IMG/VR virus record: IMGVR_UViG_3300036770_003270
Coordinates: 1-25,945 of that record
Length of the DNA: 25,945 nt
Reading direction: 5' to 3' (one strand)
From: a virus
The position numbers and the translations under genes were made by a program. Shown in pieces: positions 14,305-21,729 of this stretch. The stretch's first letter is position 1; each line of letters begins with the position of its first letter. Below the pieces are notes generated by a model. That model did no database searches and was not told the origin of the DNA. It saw only the letters and a list, made by a program, of their open reading frames with translations.

Positions 14305-15590
14305 AATTGGAACTGTTTTACTACCTCTTCAATGTAATTAAAAACTTCTTCAGTGTAGTGAGGTGATGCACCTACAAAGAATACTTTATCTAAGACCTTA
14401 CTTGCTTCTGGGTAGTCTGCTACACTACCTAAGTGTCTATATCCCGGGTGTAGTAAGATATTACCTGCAAAATAGTTTCTAGTTTGAATCTTATTAGCCT
14501 CTAGATGTGCCACAAGCTTCTCTTTTACCTCTCTATTCTCACAGATAAATGGAGTACCGAACCAAGATACATCTGCTTTAGGCAGAGAAGGTACTCCTTT
14601 CACACCTTGAATGTTACCTGTAAAAATCTTTTCAATAGTCTGTTTAGATACTTTTCTATTTGCTTCAATCTCATCTACTCGGTCAAGCTGTACTAATCCA
14701 ATAGCTCCTTGCATATCAAGAGGTTTGAGGTTGTAGCCCATATTATCGAAGATGTACTTGTGGTCAATAATGCCATCGTAGCCTTCTAAGTGCTGGGAGA
14801 ATCTACAACCGCAGCTTCCATTTGGTAAAAGATTAGCGGCACCTACGCAGTAGCAAGCTCTACCCCACCATGAGTAACTCATGATAAGCTTTTTTAACTC
14901 AGCATCGTTAGTGCAGATCATACCTCCTTCACCTGTTGAGATGTGATGAGAAGGGTAGAATGAATTAGAGAATGCTACATAGTATTCATTTAGGTACTTA
15001 CCGTCCCATTTAGATCCTAAACTATCACAATTGTCACCAACTAACAGTAAGTTATGTTTCTGAGCTATCTCTAACAATCTATCAAAGTCAGGTGGGTTAC
15101 CTAGTACAGGCGATACAAAAATAGCTTTAGTACGAGGAGTAATCTTCTCTTCAATCTTATTAAGATCAAAGTTTAATGTCTCCCATTCAATATCGATAAA
15201 GACCGGTGTCAGTTTATTCTGATCAATAACCGAGATGGTGGTTGCAAAGCCTACAGGCGATACAATGATCTCATCTCCATCCTGCCAGTTGTATCTCTTC
15301 TTAAGAGCAGCAATCATAACTAGGTTAGCAGAGCTGCCGGAGTTGACCATGTGAGAGTGAGCAACATTAAACTTGCGGCTAAACTTACCTTCAAATCTAT
15401 TTACAGTCTCACCTGTAGTAACCCACTTACCATTTAAGAAAGTAAATAGGGCCTTAGTAATCTCTTCTGTACCCCAGTAAGGACCTGAGTACCAGACTGT
15501 GCTCTTACCCGGTTCGAACTTCTGTCCGTTGTAGACATAGCTTGGGAGATGATCTCCTACTAACTCTTTTATTTTTTCTAATTCAATCAT
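14301..15590 (-). CDS. rfbH: RfbH/E1-type PLP and [2Fe-2S] sugar 3-dehydrase
   Basis: 429 residues, the usual length. DegT-fold with NSGSSANLVMIAAL (83-96), GDNCDSLGSKWDGK with D186, and SNSFYPSHHISTGEGGMI, where the PLP Lys of aminotransferases is replaced by His (H215 by spacing). That is the hallmark of CDP-4-keto-6-deoxyglucose-3-dehydrase (E1/RfbH) and of ColD. It also keeps an iron-sulfur set: C188-x57-C246-x1-C248, then C260 and C262. The first spacing equals that of E1; the last gap is longer. It should remove the C3 hydroxyl of a 4-keto-6-deoxy sugar on the way to a 3,6-dideoxy sugar. An E3-type reductase partner is not in the window. A promoter lies six bases before ATG. Name is by motif only. 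Confidence 0.88.
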   Translation of the reverse strand: MIELEKIKELVGDHLPSYVYNGQKFEPGKSTVWYSGPYWGTEEITKALFTFLNGKWVTTGETVNRFEGKFSRKFNVAHSHMVNSGSSANLVMIAALKKRYNWQDGDEIIVSPVGFATTISVIDQNKLTPVFIDIEWETLNFDLNKIEEKITPRTKAIFVSPVLGNPPDFDRLLEIAQKHNLLLVGDNCDSLGSKWDGKYLNEYYVAFSNSFYPSHHISTGEGGMICTNDAELKKLIMSYSWWGRACYCVGAANLLPNGSCGCRFSQHLEGYDGIIDHKYIFDNMGYNLKPLDMQGAIGLVQLDRVDEIEANRKVSKQTIEKIFTGNIQGVKGVPSLPKADVSWFGTPFICENREVKEKLVAHLEANKIQTRNYFAGNILLHPGYRHLGSVADYPEASKVLDKVFFVGASPHYTEEVFNYIEEVVKQFQL

Positions 15591-15596
15591 ATAATA

Positions 15597-15627
15597 GTAA
15601 TATAAGAAATTGCTAGCTGTTTTGCAA
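15597..15627 (-). promoter_or_regulatory. Bacteroidetes-type promoter for the RfbH-like gene
   Basis: Minus strand TTG (15627-15625), 20 bases, TATATTAC (15604-15597), then six bases to ATG 15590. It occupies the only real gap (38 bases) within the glycan locus, splitting the locus into an upstream block (20166-15629) and a downstream block. Confidence 0.65.
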
Positions 15628-15628
15628 C

Positions 15629-16360
15629 TTAACTTAAAAGGGTTTTCATTTTTGTCAGAGACATACTAAAGTCTGTGGGGATTAACTTATCATGTACAAT
15701 TGTGGGTTCCACATTAGGACTAGTTTGTTTCGCTAACTGGTACATACTTTTTAATTCGGTACCTAGGTTTAATACTCCTGTAGCTTCTTTCTTAATAGCT
15801 TTTACAACTAAGCTACCTATTATATCTACGTAGTCAAAGTTACCTTCGTGATTAAGCCAGGCAGTAGAAAAGGGAAAAGGTCTCGGCTTATGTGTTGTCC
15901 TAATTAAGAGGTAGTTCTTACTTCTTAACTCTACATACCCGTCCGCCAGTAGCTTAGTATGTGCGTAGTGTGTAGCTTGGTGTACAGGTACATCTTCCTC
16001 TGTCGCTTCTCTTTTAGAGTTAGCATATACGTATGTCGTAGAAATATGTACAAGTTTTATTCCCCAGTAGCTACAGAAGTCTACCAGGTTAGCTACTGCT
16101 CTATAATTAACATCCCAATGCTTCTTTCTGTCGTTTGAATATGTCTCTGTAAAAGCTATGCAGTTGATAATCGTATCATACTTCGGAGTACCGGCTAGCT
16201 TACCAGATTGAGGGTCGTTGTACCAGTTTATAAATGTATCAAAATTAGAAGGATCAGTAATATCAAAATTATCCTTCTTTCTGCTAATAACGTCCCAGCC
16301 AGTTTGCCTGTGTAATTCTGCTCCTAGTAGTCCATCTCCTAATATAACAGTTCGTTCCAT
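15629..16360 (-). CDS. RmlD-like NDP-4-keto-sugar reductase (SDR)
   Basis: 243 residues. N-terminal nucleotide-binding VILGDGLLGAEL (G-x-G-L-L-G), YDTIINCIAFTETYSND, then VHISTTYVYANSKREATEED with the Thr/Ser catalytic region and HYAHTK with the Y-x3-K pair. These are RmlD (dTDP-4-dehydrorhamnose reductase) landmarks; RmlD proteins are about 290 residues, so it is somewhat short. It probably reduces the C4 keto group of a deoxy sugar, and in this place could act after the RfbH-like dehydrase. It directly precedes the promoter of that gene and abuts the GT2 gene upstream (stop and start adjacent). Confidence 0.85.
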   Translation of the reverse strand: MERTVILGDGLLGAELHRQTGWDVISRKKDNFDITDPSNFDTFINWYNDPQSGKLAGTPKYDTIINCIAFTETYSNDRKKHWDVNYRAVANLVDFCSYWGIKLVHISTTYVYANSKREATEEDVPVHQATHYAHTKLLADGYVELRSKNYLLIRTTHKPRPFPFSTAWLNHEGNFDYVDIIGSLVVKAIKKEATGVLNLGTELKSMYQLAKQTSPNVEPTIVHDKLIPTDFSMSLTKMKTLLS

Positions 16361-16987
16361 CTATAAAGTACTGTAATAAGCGTTCTGTCTTTCCTGTCTT
16401 TCGATATCTTTGTGATGTGTAAGACAGTACCCCTCTACCGCTGGAAGGAAAGCAAGTGACTTAAACCCGTTCAGGACCTCATGTACTCTATTTTCCCACT
16501 TAATGTAAGGACTTCTTTTGTAAATACGCCACTGATAGTCTGGGAAGTTTACCCATCCTTCCTCGTTTACATTCCATCTCCACTTCTGAACATGCTCTTG
16601 AGTCAATCCGGAAACTGTATTGATTCTAGGGATTCTTAGTACCTCTACATCGTTGGATTCCAAGATAATAGAAAGATTCTCCATCAGGTACGAGTTGGGC
16701 ATTTCATCAGCATCGATCTGGAAGATATAATCTCCCAAACAGGCCTCTGTTAGAGCATTCTTCATATTAGCAAAATGCCCATCAAAGTGATAGTGAATGA
16801 ATCTAAAAGGAGCAAATGTACTTTGAGATTGAGTTCTTAAATAATCCTCTACTGATTTAGTTCCGTTATTGGAATCGTAGAAGATAACTATTTCATCCTC
16901 TTCTCTTTTATTTTTAATTAAGAAAGGAAGCAATCGTTGTATCTCCACCAGCTCATTACAAACCGTAACTGCATAGCTTATTTTCAT
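16361..16987 (-). CDS. GT2-family glycosyltransferase (WaaE/SunS-like)
   Basis: 208 residues. MKISYAVTVCNELVEIQRLL, DEIVIFYDSNNGTKSVEDYL, then GDYIFQIDADEMPNSYLMEN with D92-A-D94-E95, and the C-terminal YQWRIYKRSPYIKWENRVHE, which resembles the R-x-F-R-x-x-x-x-x-x-x-W-x-x-x-V-H-E pattern of WaaE/KdtX and SunS-type small GT2 enzymes. These transfer sugars to a lipid A core or to peptide; here the acceptor is unknown. The protein is short and soluble. It overlaps the zinc-ribbon gene upstream by four bases. Confidence 0.85.
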   Translation of the reverse strand: MKISYAVTVCNELVEIQRLLPFLIKNKREEDEIVIFYDSNNGTKSVEDYLRTQSQSTFAPFRFIHYHFDGHFANMKNALTEACLGDYIFQIDADEMPNSYLMENLSIILESNDVEVLRIPRINTVSGLTQEHVQKWRWNVNEEGWVNFPDYQWRIYKRSPYIKWENRVHEVLNGFKSLAFLPAVEGYCLTHHKDIERQERQNAYYSTL

Positions 16988-17424
16988 CCCAACTCGTAAA
17001 AACCAATTACCTCTAACGCATCCATAAACTCTCTCTGAGAGAAGTGTTGAGCTCCTTTCATATCCATCTTATGAGTCTGTCCTTCAGGGTACTTGTGTTT
17101 CTCCTCTTGAAGGATAGTAGCTGCCTTAACAGCAGTCCATTTCCAATTCTCTTTAGTGCTGCCGTCAATAAACACCATTCCTTTAGCCGGGAGTGTTACT
17201 GTTGCAGGCATCCATACATGACCATCTTCGTCTTTGTGCAGAAGGTCTTTATAAAGTTCTGGTGAGGACTCTAAGGCGCTTTTTACAGCCTGGCTACCTT
17301 CTGTCATAACAGTTGAGGTAGTAAAGCCGCAACCCATACATAACCAGGTAGTTACCTGTTCGTTGATCTGCTGTTCATAGCAAGCGTTAGAGCCGCATCT
17401 TTTGCAATCAGTTAGCTTATCCAT
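16984..17424 (-). CDS. zinc-ribbon hypothetical protein (146 aa)
   Basis: 146 residues. The N-terminus has two Cys knuckles, C7-x2-C10 and C29-x2-C32, in the frame TDCKRCGSNACYEQ and WLCMGCGFTT, a classic zinc ribbon; a further Cys is at 15. The rest is alpha/beta with VWMPATVTLPAKGMVFIDGS and QHFSQREFMDALEVIGF. I do not know its function. It sits between two transferases and overlaps both (eight bases upstream, four downstream), so it is translated with them, but a zinc ribbon could equally bind nucleic acid. It may be a phage core gene carried along in the locus. Confidence 0.7.
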   Translation of the reverse strand: MDKLTDCKRCGSNACYEQQINEQVTTWLCMGCGFTTSTVMTEGSQAVKSALESSPELYKDLLHKDEDGHVWMPATVTLPAKGMVFIDGSTKENWKWTAVKAATILQEEKHKYPEGQTHKMDMKGAQHFSQREFMDALEVIGFYELG

Positions 17425-18727
17425 TGATCTTATTCAATTTAGGTAGATTTAATTTAGGCATTTCATTTGCTTTCTGCAACTTAGGAAGCTGCAAAGTTGG
17501 TAGCTTTAATTCAACTTGCTTAGCGAAGGTAGGTAGATTGCTTGAGAGAATTTGATCTAATTGCTCTGCCATCTTCTCCCAGCTAAAGTTTGTACGAGAC
17601 TTATACCCCTGTCTCTTTGCTAGCTCCGAGTACTTTTTGTAGTTATCAAACACCATTCGTAGAGCTGTAGCAGCTTCAGCGTCGCTAGGGGTGAACCATT
17701 CCGACTCGGCTAAGATCATTTGCTTCACTGTAGCGCTCTTATGTACATTTGTTAATGTTCCGTTAACTAAGTAGCAGAATTCTTTATCTAAAAAGTCAGT
17801 ATGCCCAGACCATCCTGATGCAATGATGGGTTTGTTCACCAGGCTAAACTCTAACAGGGGTCTTCCAAAGCCTTCGCCTTTGGTAAAGCTAACCATTGCC
17901 TTTACTTTAGGGTGATTGTAGAGATGATTAATTTCCTCATCCGACATCTCTCCATGAATCAAGTAAATATTAGGTAAGGTACCTTTTACAGTCTTTCTGA
18001 TATCATCGATCTTTTTTAGAAGCTGGTCTCTATCTAGAATTGATGCATTAGCTGACTGAGTTTTTAAAATAAGAGCCGGTTGATTCTTTTTATTCTTAAA
18101 TACTTCTAAGAATACTTTAACCATGTATCCAACATTCTTTCGATCTTGTCCAAAGTCACCTTGCAACCAATGTCCTACAAACAGGTATGCAAAGTCTTCT
18201 TTAACTGCTGAAAGGTCAAATTTAGAAGTAGTTGGGAAGTATTTTGTAATATCAACTCCTTCAAATAGTACCTCTACAGGTTTTTTAAGCTCTACTGTTC
18301 CTTTTACCTGTCCGTTCTCCTCTACATTAAATTTAGAACGCTCAAAGGTTTCTTTAGCATGCTGAGAGGATACTAGGTTAAGGTTCATTCTGTTTAATCC
18401 TTCAATCCAACTAGGATCACAGATTGTAGTCTCAATGCCGGCTGTAACACCGATGTTATAATCTCCTACTGCTTGAAACTCATTAGGAACTGTTACTTGA
18501 ATCCAAACATTAGGACGGGCTGTGATATTAGGAACGATTAGTGAGCTAAGTTCGTACTCGTTATGATCCTTTAAATATCCAAATCGAGTATTACCCCAGC
18601 GCTGACTTAGCACCTTTACATCGTACTTCTCTAATTTAAGAAGTGCTTTAACAAAGTCTCTTGATCTTGCTCCGTAGCCGCTATAAGTATCGATCGGGCA
18701 ACTAACTATAACTGAAATCTTATCCAT
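17417..18727 (-). CDS. GT4-family glycosyltransferase with Leu-Pro-rich tail
   Basis: 436 residues, GT-B fold. N-terminal YSGYGARSRDFVKALL is the G-rich acceptor-domain loop; in the C-terminal half, YLFVGHWLQGDFGQDRKNVG is followed by KGEGFGRPLLEFSLVNKPII, with E285-x7-E293 as the GT4 donor-binding motif, and by WSGHTDFL. GT4 enzymes transfer sugars from nucleotide sugars with retention. The core ends near residue 395. Residues 398-432 form an unusual tail with LPTF, LKLPTLQLPKL, MPKLNLPKLN, that is four or five copies of a short LPxL unit with Lys. It could mediate protein binding. It shares one base with the stop of the upstream GT4. Confidence 0.9.
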   Translation of the reverse strand: MDKISVIVSCPIDTYSGYGARSRDFVKALLKLEKYDVKVLSQRWGNTRFGYLKDHNEYELSSLIVPNITARPNVWIQVTVPNEFQAVGDYNIGVTAGIETTICDPSWIEGLNRMNLNLVSSQHAKETFERSKFNVEENGQVKGTVELKKPVEVLFEGVDITKYFPTTSKFDLSAVKEDFAYLFVGHWLQGDFGQDRKNVGYMVKVFLEVFKNKKNQPALILKTQSANASILDRDQLLKKIDDIRKTVKGTLPNIYLIHGEMSDEEINHLYNHPKVKAMVSFTKGEGFGRPLLEFSLVNKPIIASGWSGHTDFLDKEFCYLVNGTLTNVHKSATVKQMILAESEWFTPSDAEAATALRMVFDNYKKYSELAKRQGYKSRTNFSWEKMAEQLDQILSSNLPTFAKQVELKLPTLQLPKLQKANEMPKLNLPKLNKING

Positions 18728-20166
18728 TAGTAAATAACTGGGTGTTTAACGTATTTCTTTGGTAGGGCTTCTACTTTTAAGATGTCGTACTTAGTACGAG
18801 GAGTAAATTGTTCAAAGGCTTGAGTAACGTATTTAATAATGTTTCGCCCCATATTTTTAGCCGACATCATAGCTTCTTCTGATAGAGCCCATTCGTGACC
18901 TGCGAAGCCTCTTTCTTCTCTTTCTTCTTTTGTCATCAAATAAGCTTCCTGGATAGCTTTTGCAACATCTTCAGGTGCGCATCTGTCGTCGAAGATGTAA
19001 GGAGTCGGGACTGAGCCTACTAGCGAGATATTAGAAGGGAAGACTGGGATAGCCCACTTACCGTGCTTCTTATACGTACCTCTGTGGTTAGAAGGAATCT
19101 CAAACGAAGGAGTGTACCAGTTGCCGTTCTCATCTTCAAATCGCATTTGGTCTTGCATACCGCCGGTTACATTGCCGATAATCATAGTACCTGCCATCAT
19201 AGACTCAGTCAAGCTAAGTCCCCATCCTTCATTAGAAGAGATGAGCATGGATACATCCGCTAGGTTGTATAGCCAGTTCATCTGCTCAGCTCCTAATCTA
19301 TCTTGAGAGAAGAATACGTTAACGTAGGCTGGGTCGCAGATTGCATCTCTTACTGCTAGTAAGTCAGTTCCGTTTTGATCAACAGCTTGGGTGTGCATTA
19401 CAAGAGCGCATTTCTTTGCTTTCTCTTCTCCGATCATATCACAGAACTGTCTGTAAGATAGAATCACATCACCGGGTGACTTGCGTCGAATATTTCTTGA
19501 GTTCCAGAATACTACAAACTCAATCTCTTTTCCTTCAAAGATATTCTTTTTAAACTCTAGGTACTTGTCGTAGTTTTTATACTCAGGAGTGATTGGGAAG
19601 AAAAAATCTTCGTTGATGCCGTGAGGTACATACTCGATAATCTTTCCGTTAGCAGCCTCTTCTAATACAAGCCTGTTGATATTAACAGTCTGCTTTGAGA
19701 TACCCATTAATAAGTCACAGCATTCGTAATATGACTTATTATATAGGGGAGCTGGATAGTCATCCCAGATATTAAGATACATCAGAGGCATTTGCTGTCT
19801 GATCTCTCTTTCAATATCGTACAACCAGGTCCAGTATCTAGGATCGGTAAAGTGTAGGATAGCATCAGGTTTTTCAGTTCTAATGATCTCTCTAACGATA
19901 TCAGCTGTTCCGTAACCTGAAGTAGCGTATAATCTTACGTAAGCATCTTCAATTCCTGCTTGTTTACTAACATCAGCAGAAAGATCAAATGCTTTCTTTT
20001 CATCGGGGTGATTCATTGCACCTCCTAAATTAACCCAGTTAAAGTGGTGGGCTGTCTGTATTACGAGCTCTCTTGCCATAGTAGCGATGCCTGAATGCAA
20101 TCGCATATCATCTGAGAGCAGAAGAATCTTTTTTCGTTGATCCTTCGGCAAATAACCTTCTTTCAT
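18727..20166 (-). CDS. GT4-family glycosyltransferase
   Basis: 479 residues, GT-B fold. KKILLLSDDMRLHSGIATMA contains the N-terminal loop; AILHFTDPRYW and LMGISKQTVNINR lie in the acceptor domain; FVVFWNSRNIRRKSPGDVIL and SNEGWGLSLTESMMAGTMII lie in the donor domain, with E313-x7-E321 as the GT4 motif. It is the first gene of the glycan block and begins five bases after the ribbon-helix-helix gene ends. It is soluble. Its size and motif order suggest a full-length active enzyme. The donor cannot be named from sequence. Confidence 0.9.
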   Translation of the reverse strand: MKEGYLPKDQRKKILLLSDDMRLHSGIATMARELVIQTAHHFNWVNLGGAMNHPDEKKAFDLSADVSKQAGIEDAYVRLYATSGYGTADIVREIIRTEKPDAILHFTDPRYWTWLYDIEREIRQQMPLMYLNIWDDYPAPLYNKSYYECCDLLMGISKQTVNINRLVLEEAANGKIIEYVPHGINEDFFFPITPEYKNYDKYLEFKKNIFEGKEIEFVVFWNSRNIRRKSPGDVILSYRQFCDMIGEEKAKKCALVMHTQAVDQNGTDLLAVRDAICDPAYVNVFFSQDRLGAEQMNWLYNLADVSMLISSNEGWGLSLTESMMAGTMIIGNVTGGMQDQMRFEDENGNWYTPSFEIPSNHRGTYKKHGKWAIPVFPSNISLVGSVPTPYIFDDRCAPEDVAKAIQEAYLMTKEEREERGFAGHEWALSEEAMMSAKNMGRNIIKYVTQAFEQFTPRTKYDILKVEALPKKYVKHPVIY

Positions 20167-20171
20167 GTATG

Positions 20172-20354
20172 TTACTTAATGTTTAAATCGTTCTGATTAT
20201 GTACTCTGTCTCTAAAATCGTCATCTGTAAGATAGAGAAAGATTGCTCTATCTGCCAACTTTTGAAAGGAAAATTTGTAGCGTACGCATTGAACTTTAAA
20301 CTCGTCGAATAACTGCTGCTCTACTTTAACGCTTGTCAGCTTTTTGTTGTCCAT
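20172..20354 (-). CDS. ribbon-helix-helix-like small regulator (60 aa)
   Basis: 60 residues from the chosen start: DNKKLTSVKVEQQLFDEFKV followed by RYKFSFQKLADRAIFLYLTD. A strand, LTSVKVE, then two helices is the ribbon-helix-helix (CopG/Arc-like) plan of small dimeric DNA-binding proteins. The longest frame extends to 20465, but its extra 37 residues would overlap the upstream gene; ATG 20354 is preceded by AAAGG and lies within the gap, so I use it. It sits just upstream of the glycan block and could regulate it, which is inference from position. Confidence 0.7.
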   Translation of the reverse strand: MDNKKLTSVKVEQQLFDEFKVQCVRYKFSFQKLADRAIFLYLTDDDFRDRVHNQNDLNIK

Positions 20355-20394
20355 AGCCTTTATATTTTTATATACATATATAAATAGCTTGGAA

Positions 20395-21333
20395 TTACAA
20401 AATGGCTGCGTTACATAAAGGGCTTTTGTTAAACGGACAGAATCTACAATTATTCTTAGAAGCATTCTTGAGGTACTCTTTCTCAGCGTATTCCCCGGTA
20501 TTGGTGAAAGCTTCTTCTACAAATTTATTTAGATTAGCCATAGCTTGACCTCTCTTAATCTTTCCTGAAGCAGGTCTGAATTGCTGTACTCTTTTAGGTA
20601 CAAACTCTCCTCCTTCATAAATCTTTCTCCTTACAATAAAGAACTCAACATCTATACTCTCTACATCGGTATTGAATTGCTTTGCAAAGAATTCTTTGTA
20701 GAATAGTACCTGAGAGATTTTAGTATCGCTTTTCTTTTCGTAATCGCTCCACCCCTTAGTAGAAGTTTTGATATCTAAGATCAAATACTTTCCTAGAGTC
20801 TCGTTATAGAAGACAAGATCTAGATAAGCTTTGAAGTATAGTCCAGGCTTAAGCTGTTGCACAAGCGGTACTTCTACTCCTACTAGGTATGTGCCCTTAG
20901 TCCTAAAGTATATCGAACGTTTTTTCTTTAGGTGATCTAAGATTGCTACTCCATCGTTGTGAAACTCTTGTAGCTCCTGAGGGGTGGTAAAATCCTTATT
21001 AGCGTTATTGAACCTTTCTTTCTTATAAGTCTTCTTCATTCTATCAATGAGATACTCTGATAGGTCAATATCATTAGAAGCTTTTACAGACTCGTTGTAT
21101 AGCACATCTAGCCAGTTCTGGACTGTCTCGTGAAGAGCAGTTCCAAAGACTGTATGAATGCTAGGAGTATAAGGTGCTAGCTTTTTCGGATACGAAAGAT
21201 ACCATTGGTGAGGACAAGTACTATAGATCGAGTACTGACTGTAGGAGATGTTTTTATTCTCCTTTGTGTCGTACTTCTCTACTTTGTACTCACGAACCAG
21301 GCTTACCTCCTTAGGAAGCTTCTTTTTAGCCAT
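20395..21333 (-). CDS. Cas4/RecB-like PD-(D/E)XK nuclease with Fe-S cysteines
   Basis: 312 residues from ATG 21333. SQYSIYSTCPHQWYLSY holds C40, FGTALHET has H68, E154 follows a strand, D172 is in AYLDLVFYN, and ILDIKTS gives D187-x-K189, then Q208. Together these form the PD-(D/E)XK nuclease core of the RecB/Cas4/AddB group. C40 and C296-x2-C299-x7-C307 near the C-terminus match the split four-cysteine set that binds a [4Fe-4S] cluster in Cas4 and AddB. It probably processes DNA ends in replication or recombination. The longest frame starts at 21354; ATG 21333 has GGAAG upstream and lies one base after the previous stop. There is no CRISPR array here. Confidence 0.85.
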   Translation of the reverse strand: MAKKKLPKEVSLVREYKVEKYDTKENKNISYSQYSIYSTCPHQWYLSYPKKLAPYTPSIHTVFGTALHETVQNWLDVLYNESVKASNDIDLSEYLIDRMKKTYKKERFNNANKDFTTPQELQEFHNDGVAILDHLKKKRSIYFRTKGTYLVGVEVPLVQQLKPGLYFKAYLDLVFYNETLGKYLILDIKTSTKGWSDYEKKSDTKISQVLFYKEFFAKQFNTDVESIDVEFFIVRRKIYEGGEFVPKRVQQFRPASGKIKRGQAMANLNKFVEEAFTNTGEYAEKEYLKNASKNNCRFCPFNKSPLCNAAIL

Positions 21334-21334
21334 T

Positions 21335-21694
21335 TTATTTCTTCCACATACCACGAGCCACTAACTGAGCAATGATGCCGTAGTTAGCAAGGTCTTGGTA
21401 GGTGTCCATTAGAGATTCATTCTGAACACTGCGTCGGTTGATCAGCAAGTTCTTCCAGCGGTTAACCTTGTCTGAAATTCTATACCAGAGTCCGGTCAAT
21501 GCAAAGCCAATCTCATCTTCGTTAGCAAGCTGGGTACCTGCAGTGATGTTATGCATTCCGTAATCTAAATGCTTCTTAGCAAAGAGCTCAAACTGCTCTT
21601 GCTGGATTTGGGCATAACCGTTGTAGATAGTCGGGTATTCCTCCTTGAGGATCTCGACTGCGCTTTTTCCGTATGTAACTTTTTCTTCACTCAT
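21335..21694 (-). CDS. DUF1599/Nmad1-like protein
   Basis: 119 residues. FELFAKKHLDYGMHNITAG, FALTGLWYRISDKVNRWKNL and ESLMDTYQDLANYGIIAQL match the order F-x-x-K-x-x-D-Y-G, then R-x-x-D-K-x-x-R-x-x-N-L, then E-S-x-x-D-T-x-x-D-L-A-N-Y that I know from the DUF1599 (nucleotide modification associated domain 1) family. These small helical proteins resemble all-alpha NTP pyrophosphatases and are found in phages. It may act on nucleotides for DNA synthesis or modification. It heads a transcript: the promoter box ends four bases before the ATG and lies directly after the terminator. Confidence 0.75.
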   Translation of the reverse strand: MSEEKVTYGKSAVEILKEEYPTIYNGYAQIQQEQFELFAKKHLDYGMHNITAGTQLANEDEIGFALTGLWYRISDKVNRWKNLLINRRSVQNESLMDTYQDLANYGIIAQLVARGMWKK

Positions 21695-21698
21695 AACC

Positions 21699-21729
21699 TT
21701 AATATAAGAAAAAAGCCCTTGCGAAACAA
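21699..21729 (-). promoter_or_regulatory. promoter overlapping the terminator hairpin
   Basis: Minus strand TTG (21729-21727), 20 bases, TATATTAA (21706-21699), then GGTT and ATG 21694. The TTG is the end of the 5' arm of the terminator hairpin and the hairpin loop, second arm and T-tract make up the spacer. Confidence 0.65.

Noticed and set aside
15895-15915. TTAAGAGGTAG inside the RmlD-like gene, similar to the -33 neighbourhood element
   Set aside because: It is within coding sequence with no -7 box at the right spacing.
20355-20394. A/T-rich gap between the nuclease and the regulator as a promoter
   Set aside because: There is a TTG and several TATATA-like runs, but no box at 20 bases from the TTG; support is too weak.
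20355-20465. 37-residue N-terminal extension of the ribbon-helix-helix frame
   Set aside because: It would overlap the nuclease gene by 71 bases; the internal ATG at 20354 has AAAGG upstream and gives a clean protein.
20395-21333. CRISPR-associated Cas4 and a nearby CRISPR array
   Set aside because: Cas4-like nucleases are common in phages as recombination enzymes. I found no repeat-spacer pattern and no other cas gene in the window.
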